Assembly: GCF_003721515.1 (NCBI RefSeq)
Contig: NZ_RJJD01000002.1
Coordinates: 62,001-126,000, forward strand
Length of the DNA stretch: 64,000 nt
From: Rufibacter latericius
GTDB taxonomy: Bacteria > Bacteroidota > Bacteroidia > Cytophagales > Hymenobacteraceae
Direction of reading: 5' to 3'
Shown: positions 8,224 through 17,542 of the stretch, one piece after another
How the letters are laid out: the number at the start of each line of letters is the position of its first letter
How positions within the stretch are numbered: the stretch's first letter is position 1
Translations under genes and position numbers: made by a program
Notes under the pieces: model-generated
The model's input: only the letters and a program-made list of their open reading frames with translations
Told to the model about the DNA's origin: nothing
The model's database searches: none

Positions 8224-10371
8224 ATGAAGAAAACCCCAATAGCTATATCGGCGATTGTACTGGCTTCCCTGCTTGCAGGAAGTTGTACAAAGAAAACCGT
8301 CCCCGCCTCTAAGGCTATGATGCCCGGCGAAGCCAGTGTGGTCAAAAACCAGGAACTAGGTCCTGTAAGCCAGGTTTCGCCTCCGCAGGTAATCGCAGGT
8401 GATTCCGCCTTCAACTACGTCTCTGAACAGTTTGCCGATCTAAGAATTCTGCGCTACCGGGTGCCGGGGTTCGAAGACCTTTCGGCTAAGCAGAAAGAGT
8501 TGCTGTACTACCTGTACGAGGCTGCTTTGTCGGGGAGGGACATCATCTATGACCAGAACTACAAGCATAACCTGCGCATCCGCCGCACCCTGGATGCCCT
8601 GGTTCAGAACAAACGCGACCGCTCCACCTCGCCCGACTGGGAGAAGTTCATGGAGTACACCAAGCGCGTGTGGTTCTCCAACGGCATCCATCACCATTAC
8701 TCGGCTAACAAGATCATGCCCGGGTTCAGCAAGGAGTACCTGGCCGCCTCCATCCGGAAAGTTCCTGCCGCTAATTTGCCTTTAAAGCAAGGAGAGAACG
8801 TAGAGGCTTTCATCCAATGGCTCACGCCTATTTTGTTTGACCCCGCTCTAGATGCTAAACAGACAAACAAAGCCGCAGGCCAGGATCTGATCAAAACTTC
8901 GGCGGTGAACTTTTACGAAGGCCTAACCCAGAAAGAGGTCGAGGCCTTCTACGCCAAGAAAGACAACAAGAATGACCCGCGTCCCATCTCGCACGGACTC
9001 AACTCCAAAGTGGTGAAGGAAAACGGTCAGGTGGTGGAGAAAACCTGGAAAGTTGGCGGCATGTACGGGCCGGCCATTGAACGCATTGTATTCTGGCTTG
9101 ACAAGGCCGCAACCGTAGCCGAAAACGACCAGCAGCGGCTCGCTCTCCAGAAACTGTCGGAATACTACCGCACCGGCGACCTGAAGGTGTTTGACGAATA
9201 TAACATTGCCTGGGTTAAAGACACCAACTCCAAAATTGATGTGGTAAACGGTTTCATCGAGGTCTACGATGACCCCATCGGGATTAAAGGGTCTTTTGAA
9301 TCTGTCGTGTCTTTCCGCGACGAGGAAGCTACCAAGCGCATCAAAGCCATCGGGGACCAAGCCCAGTGGTTCGAGGACAATTCGCCCTTGCTGCCGCAGC
9401 ACAAGAAAAAGAACGTAGTAGGCATCACCGCTAAAGTGATCACCACCGTGGTGGAAAGCGGCGATGCAGCCCCGGCCACACCTATCGGGATCAACTTGCC
9501 CAATGCTAACTGGATCAGAAAGGAGCAAGGTTCTAAATCGGTGAACCTGGGTAACATCGTGCACGCCTACAATGAATCGGCGAACACCGGCGGAAGCGCC
9601 TTGGGTGAGTTTGCCTTCAGCCAGGAGGAAATTGACCGCGCCAAGAAGTTCGGCTCCCTGGCCAGTGACCTGCACACCGATATGCACGAGGTAATCGGGC
9701 ACGCCTCAGGGCAGATCAACCCGGGTGTGGGCACGCCCAAACAGACCCTGAAAAACTACGCCAGCACCATGGAAGAAGGCCGCGCCGATCTAGTGGCCCT
9801 GTACTACGTGATGGACCCTAAACTAGTGGAAATAGGCGTGATGCCTTCCCTGGAGGTGGGCAAAGCCGAATACGACGGCTACATCCGGAACGGATTGATG
9901 ACGCAGCTCTCGCGTCTGGCTCCCGGTGAGAAGATTGAGGAAGACCACATGCGAAACCGCCAGATGGTAGCCGCCTGGGCCTTTGAGAAAGGGAAGAAGG
10001 ATAACGTCATTGAGCGCGTGACTCGCCAGGGCAAAACCTACTTTAAGATCAACGATTACGCTAAGCTGCGGGAATTATTTGGTCAGTTGCTACGCGAAAC
10101 CCAGCGCATTACTTCTGAGGGAGACTTCAAGGCTGCTGAGAAACTGGTGGAAACCTACGGAGTGAACGTAGACAAAACCCTGCACCAGGAAGTCTTGCAA
10201 CGGTATAGCAAACTCAACATTGCCCCGTACCAAGGCTTCATCCAGCCTAAACTTACCCCCGTGGTGAAAGACGGCAAAGTCGTAGATGTGCTGTTGGTAT
10301 ACCCCAACAACTTTACCCAGCAGATGCTGGAATTCGGGGAGATTTACAACCTGTTGCCCCACTATAATTAA
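8224..10371 (+). CDS. Dipeptidyl-peptidase III-like metallopeptidase (M49), lipoprotein
   Basis: 715 residues. A short signal peptide ends LLAGSC with Cys21, so the enzyme is probably lipid-anchored, whereas eukaryotic DPP III is cytosolic. The M49 zinc site is present as HEVIGH with His488, Glu489 and His493, and the third ligand lies in EEGRAD (Glu517-Glu518), where the classical family has EECRAE; the Cys is replaced by Gly and the last Glu by Asp. Family members remove dipeptides from the N-terminus of short peptides, so a role in recovering peptide nitrogen in the periplasm is likely. Length (about 690 without the anchor) agrees with the family. A bidirectional hairpin at 10399-10462 ends the gene. 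Confidence 0.9.
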   Translation: MKKTPIAISAIVLASLLAGSCTKKTVPASKAMMPGEASVVKNQELGPVSQVSPPQVIAGDSAFNYVSEQFADLRILRYRVPGFEDLSAKQKELLYYLYEAALSGRDIIYDQNYKHNLRIRRTLDALVQNKRDRSTSPDWEKFMEYTKRVWFSNGIHHHYSANKIMPGFSKEYLAASIRKVPAANLPLKQGENVEAFIQWLTPILFDPALDAKQTNKAAGQDLIKTSAVNFYEGLTQKEVEAFYAKKDNKNDPRPISHGLNSKVVKENGQVVEKTWKVGGMYGPAIERIVFWLDKAATVAENDQQRLALQKLSEYYRTGDLKVFDEYNIAWVKDTNSKIDVVNGFIEVYDDPIGIKGSFESVVSFRDEEATKRIKAIGDQAQWFEDNSPLLPQHKKKNVVGITAKVITTVVESGDAAPATPIGINLPNANWIRKEQGSKSVNLGNIVHAYNESANTGGSALGEFAFSQEEIDRAKKFGSLASDLHTDMHEVIGHASGQINPGVGTPKQTLKNYASTMEEGRADLVALYYVMDPKLVEIGVMPSLEVGKAEYDGYIRNGLMTQLSRLAPGEKIEEDHMRNRQMVAAWAFEKGKKDNVIERVTRQGKTYFKINDYAKLRELFGQLLRETQRITSEGDFKAAEKLVETYGVNVDKTLHQEVLQRYSKLNIAPYQGFIQPKLTPVVKDGKVVDVLLVYPNNFTQQMLEFGEIYNLLPHYN

Positions 10372-10398
10372 GCAAGGCTCTTTAGGCACTAAATTCCT

Positions 10399-10462
10399 AA
10401 AACGGCCCTAAAACAGAAAATGCCTGATCTATCTCAGGCATTTTCTGTTTTAGGGCCGTTTT
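10399..10462. terminator. 29-bp perfect hairpin, bidirectional terminator (repeat copy 7)
   Basis: Arms 10399-10427 and 10434-10462 are perfectly complementary over 29 bp with a 6-nt loop. The outer arms contain the repeat half-sites (CGGCCCTAAAAC / GTTTTAGGGCCG), the inner part is AGAAAATGCCTGA. It sits between the convergent DPP III-like and DinB genes and is followed by T- or A-rich sequence on both sides. Confidence 0.85.
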
Positions 10463-10539
10463 GTTCAAAAGAATGTTAAAACGTATTTCAGTGGGGTTTC
10501 CTATTTTTTTATACCGCTTACGGAAAGATTAACGCACCT

Positions 10540-11073
10540 TCAATACTTGTTTTCGGGGATGATCTCAGCCAGTAAGACGCGGGAAGTGACCAGTAACTGA
10601 CCTACATGGCGTTGGGTGTGTTCTGCGGCATGAAAGAGCAACCCGGCTACGGTGGAGGGTACTTGGGCCCGACCTACGCCTCTGGTTTCGTACAGGGTTC
10701 CTGGGTCGGTGTTTTTGAGCTGGTTCACGGCCTTGCCTACTTGGTCTCTAAATGCCTGCACTAATTCCTGAACTGAAATTTCTGTCTGGGGTTTTCCTTC
10801 TGCCTGAAGGTAGGCCATGGCTTCTGGTGATAATGTTTGGGCGCGGGCGTAGGTGAAGAGCCGGTCCAAAACGCCGGTGAGGTGCTGAAGGTGGAAACCA
10901 ACGGAGGCTACTCCGGCAGGTTTTTCCCAAAGCAGGTGATCTGGGAACTGGGTGAGGTGTTGGCTAACTTCTTCCTGTGCCTGAAACAACGCATGGGCTA
11001 CCGGTTGCAAGGGTGCAGGGACATTGGGCAGGGGGCCTCTGAGCCAGACTTCCAGTTTCTTTTCTTTTTCCAT
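10540..11073 (-). CDS. DinB family protein
   Basis: 177 residues from the ATG complement at 11071-11073 (MEKEKKLEVW...); the frame is open to 11127, but the 18 extra residues run through the ompA terminator and are unlikely. The four-helix DinB/YfiT fold is recognisable from its metal-site histidines: one in the second helix (GFHLQHLTGVLDRL) and two in the fourth (LFHAAEHTQRHVGQL). These bind a divalent metal in the family; proposed roles are bacillithiol-type thiol transfer or general thiol-dependent chemistry, and none can be chosen here. Monocistronic, convergent with the DPP III-like gene. Confidence 0.88.
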   Translation of the reverse strand: MEKEKKLEVWLRGPLPNVPAPLQPVAHALFQAQEEVSQHLTQFPDHLLWEKPAGVASVGFHLQHLTGVLDRLFTYARAQTLSPEAMAYLQAEGKPQTEISVQELVQAFRDQVGKAVNQLKNTDPGTLYETRGVGRAQVPSTVAGLLFHAAEHTQRHVGQLLVTSRVLLAEIIPENKY

Positions 11074-11100
11074 ATAGGTAGAGGATTTTGGTGTAAAACA

Positions 11101-11130
11101 GAAATGCCCGACCAAACGGCCGGGCATTTC
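11101..11130 (-). terminator. Terminator of the OmpA-family gene
   Basis: GAAATGCCCG (11101-11110) pairs perfectly with CGGGCATTTC (11121-11130), loop of 10. Read on the minus strand it is followed by T-rich sequence and lies 25 bp after the ompA-like stop codon. Confidence 0.8.
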
Positions 11131-11154
11131 TTCTATTCAAGGACTCTTACTCCG

Positions 11155-12660
11155 TTACTGGATGAAGAGACGGAACTCAGCGCGACGGTTTCTCGCACGT
11201 CCTGCGTTCGTGGTGTTTGGTGCCACTGGACGCTCTTCCCCGAATCCTTCGGTGATGATACGGTCAGAAGCTACGCCTTTGGTGTTGGTCAGGTAAGACT
11301 TAGCGGCATCAGCTCTGCGAACTGAAAGCTCTTGGTTGTACTCGTTTGAACCAATGTGGTCAGCGTGGCCAGAGATACGCAGGTTGTAGTGCGGATATTT
11401 AGACAACATGGTTGACATTCTGTCCAGAGTTGGGTAAGAGGTTCTCTTCAGAACGGCTCTGTTGAACTCAAACTCAATCTTAGGAACACGGGCCATGTAC
11501 GTGCTGTCTTCCACATCTAAGCCTGGGCAACCCATGTTAGCGGCAGTACCAGCAACATCTGGGCAACGGTCTACGTCATCGTTTACACCGTCATTGTCAC
11601 GGTCAACTACTACTGGGCAACCGCTGGCGTCTACACGAGTACCGGCTGGTGTGTTAGGGCAAGTGTCGTTTTTGTCAGCAACACCGTCACCGTCCGCATC
11701 TGGACAGCCTCTGGTAGCTACTGGTCCGGCTTGGTCTGGGCACTCATCTTCTGAGTCACGTACACCATCACCGTCTTTGTCAGGGCATCCTTCCAGGGCA
11801 GCAGTACCGGCCTCAGTAGGACACTTGTCTTGGTAATCTGGAACACCGTCACCGTCCCCGTCTAATGGGCAACCTGTTTTGTCAACCTGTACGCCGGCTG
11901 GGGTGTCAGGACACTTGTCACGACGATCAGAAACACCGTCACCGTCTGTGTCAGTGGCTTTTCCTAACCCAAAGGTCAAACCAAACTGGTGCTGTAGGTA
12001 GCGGTCGTTCAACTCATCCTCTGATGCTGGGTTGGATACCCCGTCCAACATGTTAGTGGTAGGGTAGTTGAGGGTAGTCTGCGCAAACAGGCTAATTCCT
12101 TCGGTGATTTTGAAACCGATACCGGCGCCACCAAAGTAGTTCATGCGCAGTTGGCCTTCGTCATACTTGGTTTCACCCACTCCGCCCGGAGAACCAGCGG
12201 CGGGTACTGGCAGGTAAGCCTCTACGCTAGCGTAGTGTGCCCCTATACCACCAATCAGGTACGGCTGCAGGAAGGCAGTTTCGCTCAGGATCTTGCCGTT
12301 GTTCAACTTAAGTTTCAAACCTAAGTTAGCAGTTCCTACTTCGTTGTCGAATCTTCCGGGACCGAACCCGGTTACGTTGTATGTAACGTTGTTGGCATCC
12401 TGCTTCATGTTGAAGTAGTTCAACTGCAAGGCCACATCAAACGAAGGAGAGAGGAAGCGGTTGATACCTAAACCTCCGCCCCAAGACGAGTTGCTCATGT
12501 CCCAGATATCATTTCTGATGTTAGTCCGGGCCTGAATCGCGTTGGCGTAAATGGATAACCCCCAAGGCCTGTCTGCCGACTGGGCTATTGTTTCTGATGG
12601 AGCAACCATAGACAGCAGCCACGCGCCGAGTACAGAAGCTTTAAGTAGTGTTTTTTTCAT
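11155..12660 (-). CDS. OmpA-family outer-membrane protein with TSP type-3 repeats
   Basis: 501 residues from the ATG complement at 12658-12660; the longer frame to 12693 is ignored because the signal peptide (MKKTLLKASVLGAW...ETIAQ) begins here. An N-terminal eight-stranded beta-barrel (about 27-215) is followed by a linker of calcium-binding thrombospondin type-3 repeats (DTDGDGVSDRRDKCPDTPAG and five or so similar units, about 235-370) and a C-terminal OmpA peptidoglycan-binding domain (about 385-501; ISGHADHIGSNEYNQELS and RNRRAEF). It anchors the outer membrane to the wall and is usually abundant. The repeated DGDGV codons give local DNA repeats. It has its own terminator at 11101-11130 and is separated from ychF by another. 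Confidence 0.95.
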   Translation of the reverse strand: MKKTLLKASVLGAWLLSMVAPSETIAQSADRPWGLSIYANAIQARTNIRNDIWDMSNSSWGGGLGINRFLSPSFDVALQLNYFNMKQDANNVTYNVTGFGPGRFDNEVGTANLGLKLKLNNGKILSETAFLQPYLIGGIGAHYASVEAYLPVPAAGSPGGVGETKYDEGQLRMNYFGGAGIGFKITEGISLFAQTTLNYPTTNMLDGVSNPASEDELNDRYLQHQFGLTFGLGKATDTDGDGVSDRRDKCPDTPAGVQVDKTGCPLDGDGDGVPDYQDKCPTEAGTAALEGCPDKDGDGVRDSEDECPDQAGPVATRGCPDADGDGVADKNDTCPNTPAGTRVDASGCPVVVDRDNDGVNDDVDRCPDVAGTAANMGCPGLDVEDSTYMARVPKIEFEFNRAVLKRTSYPTLDRMSTMLSKYPHYNLRISGHADHIGSNEYNQELSVRRADAAKSYLTNTKGVASDRIITEGFGEERPVAPNTTNAGRARNRRAEFRLFIQ

Positions 12661-12891
12661 AGTTTTAAAGAGTAGTAATATAGTATTCTGCACATATTTA
12701 CAGGATTTACGCTAAAATGTTGCCTTAAATGAATAAAAAGGAATTTTAATATTAGTTAACACCCAAAAAGTCAGACGTTTAATTTTTACAAAAGTTCTAA
12801 TTATGCTACTGAGAATGACATATTAAACGGGTACATGGCTTTTAATATAAAAATCGGCATGAAATAATTTTAAGAAAAGATTATAAAAAAA

Positions 12892-12910
12892 GGAGAGCGG
12901 TTGGCTCTCC
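12892..12910 (-). terminator. Terminator of ychF
   Basis: GGAGAG (12892-12897) pairs with CTCTCC (12905-12910) inside A-run and T-run flanks, giving a longer A/T-extended stem. It lies just after the ychF stop codon on the minus strand and upstream of the ompA-like promoter region. Confidence 0.8.
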
Positions 12911-12936
12911 TTTTTTTATGAATTGCTTTTATCAAT

Positions 12937-14034
12937 TTACACATTGAAACGGAAGTGCATGATGTCACCATCTTGTACCACGTAATCTTTGCCTTCAAGG
13001 GCCATTTTACCGGCTTCCTTTATCTTGGTTTCGGTCTTGTATTCCATATAATCTTTGAGCTTGATTACCTCTGCTCTAATGAAGCCCTTCTCAAAGTCGG
13101 TGTGGATGACACCGGCCGCCTGAGGTGCTTTCCAGCCTTTCCGTATAGTCCAGGCCCGTACTTCTTTTACTCCGGCGGTGAAATACGTAACAAGGTCCAG
13201 TAAAGCATAAGAAGCCCTGATCAGCTGGTTCAAACCAGATTCGGTTAAGCCGTATTCAGCCAGGAACATTTCCTTTTCCTCGGGCTCGGTGAAATCAGCG
13301 ATCTGCTCCTCAATGGCGGCGGAAATAACCACAACCTGAGCGTTCTCATCTTTCACGTGCTCCTTTAAGGCATCCAGGAACTTGTTCCCCGTCTGGATAG
13401 ATCCCTCGTCCACGTTGGCCACATAAATTACGGGCTTGATGGTGAGCAACTGCAGGTCTTCTACAGACTCCAGGTCTTCGGGGGTGTAATCCAGGGAGCG
13501 GGCGTTCTTACCACTTTCCAGGTGGTCTTTGAAGCGCTGCAAGCTAGCGAATTCCTTTTTGGCCTTAGCATCACCAGACTTGGCGGTACGCTCCACTTTG
13601 GCTATTTTCTTGTCAATGGACTCCAGGTCTTTGATCTGAAGCTCGGTGTCAATCACGTCTTTGTCAAACACCGGGTCCACGCCGCCGGCTACGTGCACAA
13701 TGTTGGGATCGTCAAAGCAGCGTACCACGTGGATGATGGCATCCACTTCCCGGATGTTGGCCAGGAACTTGTTGCCTAACCCTTCGCCTTTACTGGCGCC
13801 CTTTACCAGGCCGGCAATGTCAACGAACTCCATTACAGTAGGCAGTACCCGCTCTGGGTGCACCAATTCTTCCAGAATCTGCAGGCGTTCATCTGGAACG
13901 GTAATCACGCCCACGTTGGGTTCAATGGTGCAGAAAGGATAATTAGCCGATTCGGCTTTGGCGTTTGACAAGGCATTGAACAGCGTAGATTTACCTACGT
14001 TTGGCAAACCCACTATTCCACAACGAAGTCCCAT
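12937..14034 (-). CDS. ychF: YchF/Ola1 family ATPase
   Basis: 365 residues, the normal length. The P-loop is GLPNVGKS (9-16), the G3 motif DIAGLVKGAS, and the G4 position NVDEGS (family NxxE instead of NKxD), which in Ola1/YchF switches preference from GTP to ATP. A coiled-coil insert follows (about 140-200) and a C-terminal TGS-like domain ends in DYVVQDGDIMHFRFNV. The protein is a cytosolic, ribosome-associated regulator linked to oxidative stress. Single gene with terminator at 12892-12910 and a -7 box TATATTTG upstream. Confidence 0.98.
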   Translation of the reverse strand: MGLRCGIVGLPNVGKSTLFNALSNAKAESANYPFCTIEPNVGVITVPDERLQILEELVHPERVLPTVMEFVDIAGLVKGASKGEGLGNKFLANIREVDAIIHVVRCFDDPNIVHVAGGVDPVFDKDVIDTELQIKDLESIDKKIAKVERTAKSGDAKAKKEFASLQRFKDHLESGKNARSLDYTPEDLESVEDLQLLTIKPVIYVANVDEGSIQTGNKFLDALKEHVKDENAQVVVISAAIEEQIADFTEPEEKEMFLAEYGLTESGLNQLIRASYALLDLVTYFTAGVKEVRAWTIRKGWKAPQAAGVIHTDFEKGFIRAEVIKLKDYMEYKTETKIKEAGKMALEGKDYVVQDGDIMHFRFNV

Positions 14035-14124
14035 ATGATTAAGATTGGTCTAAATTCAAGGTTGATGTTTGTGCCTCCAGTGTAACCTCTTTAAAGCCTT
14101 GGGGCTGGTTTTTGGAAGCGGGTG

Positions 14125-14132
14125 CAAATATA
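14125..14132 (-). promoter_or_regulatory. Predicted -7 element of ychF
   Basis: Complement reads TATATTTG, an exact match to TAnnTTTG, about 90 bp before the ychF start. No matching TTTG was found at -33, so only the -7 part is supported. Confidence 0.35.
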
Positions 14133-14268
14133 CGTAATCCTTAGGGTACTACCGCCTAAATCATCAAAGCCTTCAGATAAGGAGAGAATAGCTCGTTTTT
14201 GGGTTAGTTTAAAGCCATGTGGTTTAATTGTAGAGTAGCTTATCAAGGGGTAAAAGGGGAAAAGCTTA

Positions 14269-14302
14269 TTTTAGGGTCGTTTTCTGAAATACACCCACAA
14301 AA
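14269..14302. repeat. Intergenic palindromic repeat, copy 8
   Basis: Left half TTTTAGGGTCGTTTTCTG is well kept; the right half (ACACCCACAAAAC) is eroded. Confidence 0.5.
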
Positions 14303-14548
14303 CGCATCCAAAATCGTAAGGTAAAAGCTGAACTGAGTTTGAAGATTCGGAGGTGACACTTATGCCAAGATCTACAAAGCACCCTTCAGCGGCCTCTTAA
14401 AGGAAGGAGAAAATGTTGACTATAATGGAAAAGGAGTAGCAGCTCTAATCTCTGACTTACAAAGAAAGCAGCCTCACCGGTAGCTTTGGGATTATAGCCA
14501 ATTGATTTACCACCTATAAATATTACTACCAAAGAAATAATACAAACC

Positions 14549-15535
14549 ATGGAAAATAGAAAATTAGGAACCAAAGGGTTAACTGTGTCAGCACTGGGAT
14601 TGGGGTGCATGGGCATGTCTGACTTCTACAGTAACCGCGATGATCAGGAATCAATTGCCACCATCCATCACGCCCTGGACCTGGGTGTCACCTTCCTGGA
14701 CACCGCCGACATGTACGGGGTAGGTGCCAACGAAGAATTGGTGGGCAAAGCCATCAGATACAAGCGGGACCAGGTGGTACTGGCTACCAAGTTCGGGAAC
14801 GTGCGGGACGAGAGCGGCGCTTTTCTGGGCATCAACGGAACGCCAGAATACGTGAAGAAAGCCTGTGAAGCCAGCCTGAAACGTTTAGGTGTAGATTACA
14901 TAGATTTGTATTACCAACACCGGGTAGACAAACAGACACCCATAGAAGAAACCGTAGGTGCCATGGCCGAACTGGTGAAAGAAGGGAAGGTGCGGTACTT
15001 AGGCCTGTCAGAAGCCTCGGCGGCGACCCTCGCCAAAGCGCATCAAGTGCATCCCATCAGTGCGCTGCAGACAGAGTATTCGCTTTGGAGCCGCGATGTG
15101 GAGGATGAGATTCTGCCCGCTTGCCGTGAGCTAGGCATCGGGTTTGTGCCTTATAGCCCCCTTGGACGTGGGTTCCTGACGGGCCAATTCAAAACTCTGG
15201 AAGATATTCCGGAAGACGATTACCGCAGGCATTCGCCCCGCTTTCAAGGGGAGAACTTCCAGAAGAACCTGGACTTGGTACAGAAGATTGAAGACATGGC
15301 CAGAAACAAAGGGTGTTCTGCTTCGCAGTTGGCTTTGGCGTGGCTCCTGGCCCAGGGAGAAGAAATCGTCCCAATTCCGGGCACCAAAAGAAGGAAATAC
15401 TTAGATGAAAACGTAGGGGCTCTTCAAGTGTCCCTGTCTAAGGATGAATTAGCCGACATTGAAGCCATCGCGCCGAAAGGGGTGGCGGCAGGTCTACGCT
15501 ACGCGGCTCCACAGATGGGCAACTTAAACGTCTAA
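14549..15535 (+). CDS. Aldo/keto reductase
   Basis: 328 residues with the complete AKR catalytic tetrad: Asp51 and Tyr56 in DTADMYG, Lys81 in LATKFG and His124 in YYQHRVD. The C-terminal NADPH-binding signature [18 protein letters not shown] is also present. The sequence is closest to the plant/bacterial AKR13-type group (YakC/IolS-like), which reduces small aldehydes and ketones such as glyoxals. The substrate cannot be told from the sequence, and neither neighbour is a metabolic partner. ATG at 14549 is the only sensible start and is preceded by an A-rich leader. Confidence 0.93.
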   Translation: MENRKLGTKGLTVSALGLGCMGMSDFYSNRDDQESIATIHHALDLGVTFLDTADMYGVGANEELVGKAIRYKRDQVVLATKFGNVRDESGAFLGINGTPEYVKKACEASLKRLGVDYIDLYYQHRVDKQTPIEETVGAMAELVKEGKVRYLGLSEASAATLAKAHQVHPISALQTEYSLWSRDVEDEILPACRELGIGFVPYSPLGRGFLTGQFKTLEDIPEDDYRRHSPRFQGENFQKNLDLVQKIEDMARNKGCSASQLALAWLLAQGEEIVPIPGTKRRKYLDENVGALQVSLSKDELADIEAIAPKGVAAGLRYAAPQMGNLNV

Positions 15536-15700
15536 ATTCAGGCCTTTTCGGTTAACACGTAAGAGCCGTTAAGATTATCCTTCCTGAAACAAGAACAGAA
15601 GAACAGCCTTGGTGTCTTTGCCGGTCTAACCCTAACAAAACACATAGGCTGCTCTTCTGTTTTAGGTTAAAACACCGTCCCACCAAACGTTTAATTCACC

Positions 15701-16447
15701 ATGCCCGAAGGACCTCAGATGGTTTTCCTGAAAGAACAAGCGGAACAATTTATTGGTCAACTTGTGCTGGAAGTTAAAGGTAAAACGAAGAACGTTCCTT
15801 TTGACTTGATCATGGGGCAGGAATTAACCGAGATCAAGACCTTTGGCAAAGAGATTCTTTTTTGCTTTCAAGGAGCTGTAATCCGGGTGCACCTGATGTT
15901 TTTCGGAAAATACGCCATAAACGGAGAAGTAAACCGGCCGCTAGAATTAGGGTTTTCTTTTGAAGACGGCGACCTAAACTTTTATGCCTGCGACTGCCGG
16001 TTCATCCAGGACGCCTTAAATACAGTGTATGACTGGCGTGCGGATGTGATGAACGAATCCTTCGACCCTGAAAAAGCCTTAGAAAAACTTCAACGACAAC
16101 CCACCCAGCTTATCTGCGATGCCATCCTGGATCAGAGTATTCTGGCAGGAGTAGGGAATGGAATCAAGAACGAAGTTTTGTTCCGGACCCGCCTGCACCC
16201 CGAGAGCCAGGTTGATCACATACCAGAACCGATCTTAAAAAGCCTTATTCAGGAATGTTTCTTGCAAAGCTTCAGATACCTGGACAGCAAACGGGAGGGA
16301 ACCGTTAAAGAACACTGGCTCGTGTACCAGCAGAAAGAATGCCCCAGAGACCACATTCCTTTACGCAAGGAGAAAATAGGGAAGGGACAGCGGTCAGGAT
16401 ACTTTTGTGAGAAGTGCCAGGTTTTGTATCATCCAGCCATTTTCTAG
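15701..16447 (+). CDS. Fpg/Nei family DNA glycosylase
   Basis: 248 residues. The N-terminus MPEGPQMVF gives the catalytic Pro2-Glu3 pair after Met removal, the helix-two-turn-helix LAGVGNGIKNEVLF (about 151-164) carries the conserved Gly and Asn that grip DNA, and the C-terminus has a zinc-finger-like set CPRDH ... CEKC. Family members excise oxidised bases and cleave the AP site by beta,delta-elimination. The protein is about 20 residues shorter than E. coli Fpg and groups by feel with the Bacteroidota endonuclease VIII-like branch, so base preference is open. A second glycosylase (AlkA-type) lies 2 kb downstream on the other strand. Confidence 0.9.
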   Translation: MPEGPQMVFLKEQAEQFIGQLVLEVKGKTKNVPFDLIMGQELTEIKTFGKEILFCFQGAVIRVHLMFFGKYAINGEVNRPLELGFSFEDGDLNFYACDCRFIQDALNTVYDWRADVMNESFDPEKALEKLQRQPTQLICDAILDQSILAGVGNGIKNEVLFRTRLHPESQVDHIPEPILKSLIQECFLQSFRYLDSKREGTVKEHWLVYQQKECPRDHIPLRKEKIGKGQRSGYFCEKCQVLYHPAIF

Positions 16448-16587
16448 TTACCTAAGAAGCACTTAAAGATAAAGAAGGTAGAAATCCTTTCAGTAAATGG
16501 CCGAAAAACCTAGGAACAACGGTTGGGGATCCTGCGCGACACAAGTTCGCAGCCTGAATTCATTTACCTACGCTACGGGACAAAAGC

Positions 16588-16620
16588 TTTAAGGCTATTT
16601 TGGTGAAAACAGCTTCAAAA
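16588..16620. repeat. Intergenic palindromic repeat, copy 9
   Basis: TTTAAGGCTATTTT and GAAAACAGCTTCAAAA with a two-base centre, between the convergent Fpg-like and PUR genes. Confidence 0.65.
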
Positions 16621-16637
16621 TGGGTAAGGAATAAAAA

Positions 16638-16660
16638 AAGCTCACGCGAGGCATGAGCTT
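16638..16660 (-). terminator. Terminator of the PUR-family gene
   Basis: AAGCTCA and TGAGCTT pair around a 9-nt loop; on the minus strand a run of seven T follows. It lies 20 bp after the PUR gene stop codon. Confidence 0.8.
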
Positions 16661-16679
16661 GAGGAGAATTGAGGAGGGG

Positions 16680-17015
16680 TTATTCCCACTTCAGTTCTTC
16701 ATCCACCGCAGCTTCTGAGGGAGCATGTTCTAAACGCTCAAGTTCCGCCAGTGCCTCTTCAGACAATAACTCACCTTTTACATGGTTAACGGTATCCTGC
16801 AACGCTTCCATGAACTTGGCAAAGTCTTCTTTGTACAAGAAAATCTTGTGCTTCTCGTAAGAGTAGTTGTCGTCCTTAAATTTTCTTTTGCTCTCAGTGA
16901 TTGTAAGATAGTAATCATTGGAGCGGGTTGATTTCACATCAAAGAAATAGGTGCGCTTTCCTGCCCTTACTCTCTGCGAGTAGATTTCTGCTTTGTCGTT
17001 GTTCTCTTCCACCAT
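16680..17015 (-). CDS. PUR-family DNA/RNA-binding protein (DUF3276)
   Basis: 111 residues. The core IYSQRVRAGKRTYFFDVKST...YYLTITESKRKF is the DUF3276 PUR domain found throughout Bacteroidota, a single whirly-like repeat that dimerises to bind single-stranded, purine-rich nucleic acid (known from Borrelia and from eukaryotic Pur-alpha). The C-terminal 25 residues are acidic (LERLEHAPSEAAVDEELKWE). Its function in this phylum is not settled. Own terminator at 16638-16660; a 527-bp gap upstream probably holds its promoter. Confidence 0.93.
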   Translation of the reverse strand: MVEENNDKAEIYSQRVRAGKRTYFFDVKSTRSNDYYLTITESKRKFKDDNYSYEKHKIFLYKEDFAKFMEALQDTVNHVKGELLSEEALAELERLEHAPSEAAVDEELKWE

Positions 17016-17542
17016 AACTTGAAGGTTCCTTATTTATTTGAAGTAGCCAATTTAAAGCAACAGATTCACATCTAAAAATTTTTAAGATTAAATTTAATAG
17101 TTAAATTAGAATGTACTAATGTTTGTTTAGGACAAACTTACATGAGAATAAAACAAATCTTCTTTCTACCGAGTTTACTTCCATGTTCCAGTTCCGGCTG
17201 AATAGTACTTCAGAAAGGAAAGCCATCTTCTTTGCTTCGGCTCATAAAAGCATTAAGCCACCACCATTTAACGCGATAATCGTTAGGGACTTACTTCAGG
17301 ACCTTCCACTTCTCAGATGCACTCGTATGTGTGGGTACATAATCAAGATGATGGCTGCAGCGTTGAGGTATGATAAATGATAACCTGTGCCGGAGATAAG
17401 GCTACATTATTTACATTATTGAAGTATTCAGAAAAACGGCTTTGAAATTGGGCATTATAGGAGCCGGAATGGGGCAGGTGAAGCTCACTAGAAAAGAAAA
17501 GCAAACGGCACTCGCCCTGACCAAAGCCGAAAACCAAGACAC
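17016..17542. other. 527-bp divergent intergenic region
   Basis: Separates the PUR gene and the DUF58 gene. The first 130 bp are A/T-rich and probably hold the PUR promoter. Further on is a degenerate repeat copy (17426-17448) and a short frame whose stop overlaps the DUF58 start. A frame at 17123-17380 has no recognisable content and is not called. Confidence 0.55.
17426..17448. repeat. Intergenic palindromic repeat, degenerate copy 10
   Basis: ATTCAGAAAAACGGC followed by TTTGAAAT; only the centre and right half-site remain. Confidence 0.3.

Larger units (their letters stand above)
14035..14548. other. 514-bp divergent intergenic region
   Basis: Between ychF and the aldo/keto reductase. 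It holds the ychF -7 box (14125-14132) and a repeat copy (14269-14302). I see no credible gene or other structure in the remainder. Confidence 0.6.

Noticed and set aside
11500-11960. Repetitive DNA in the OmpA gene that looks like a repeat array
   Set aside because: It is the codon-level reflection of thrombospondin type-3 repeats (DGDGV units), not a CRISPR or mobile repeat.
17123-17380. 85-residue plus-strand frame
   Set aside because: No recognisable domain, lies in an A/T-rich promoter region and has no ribosome-site context.
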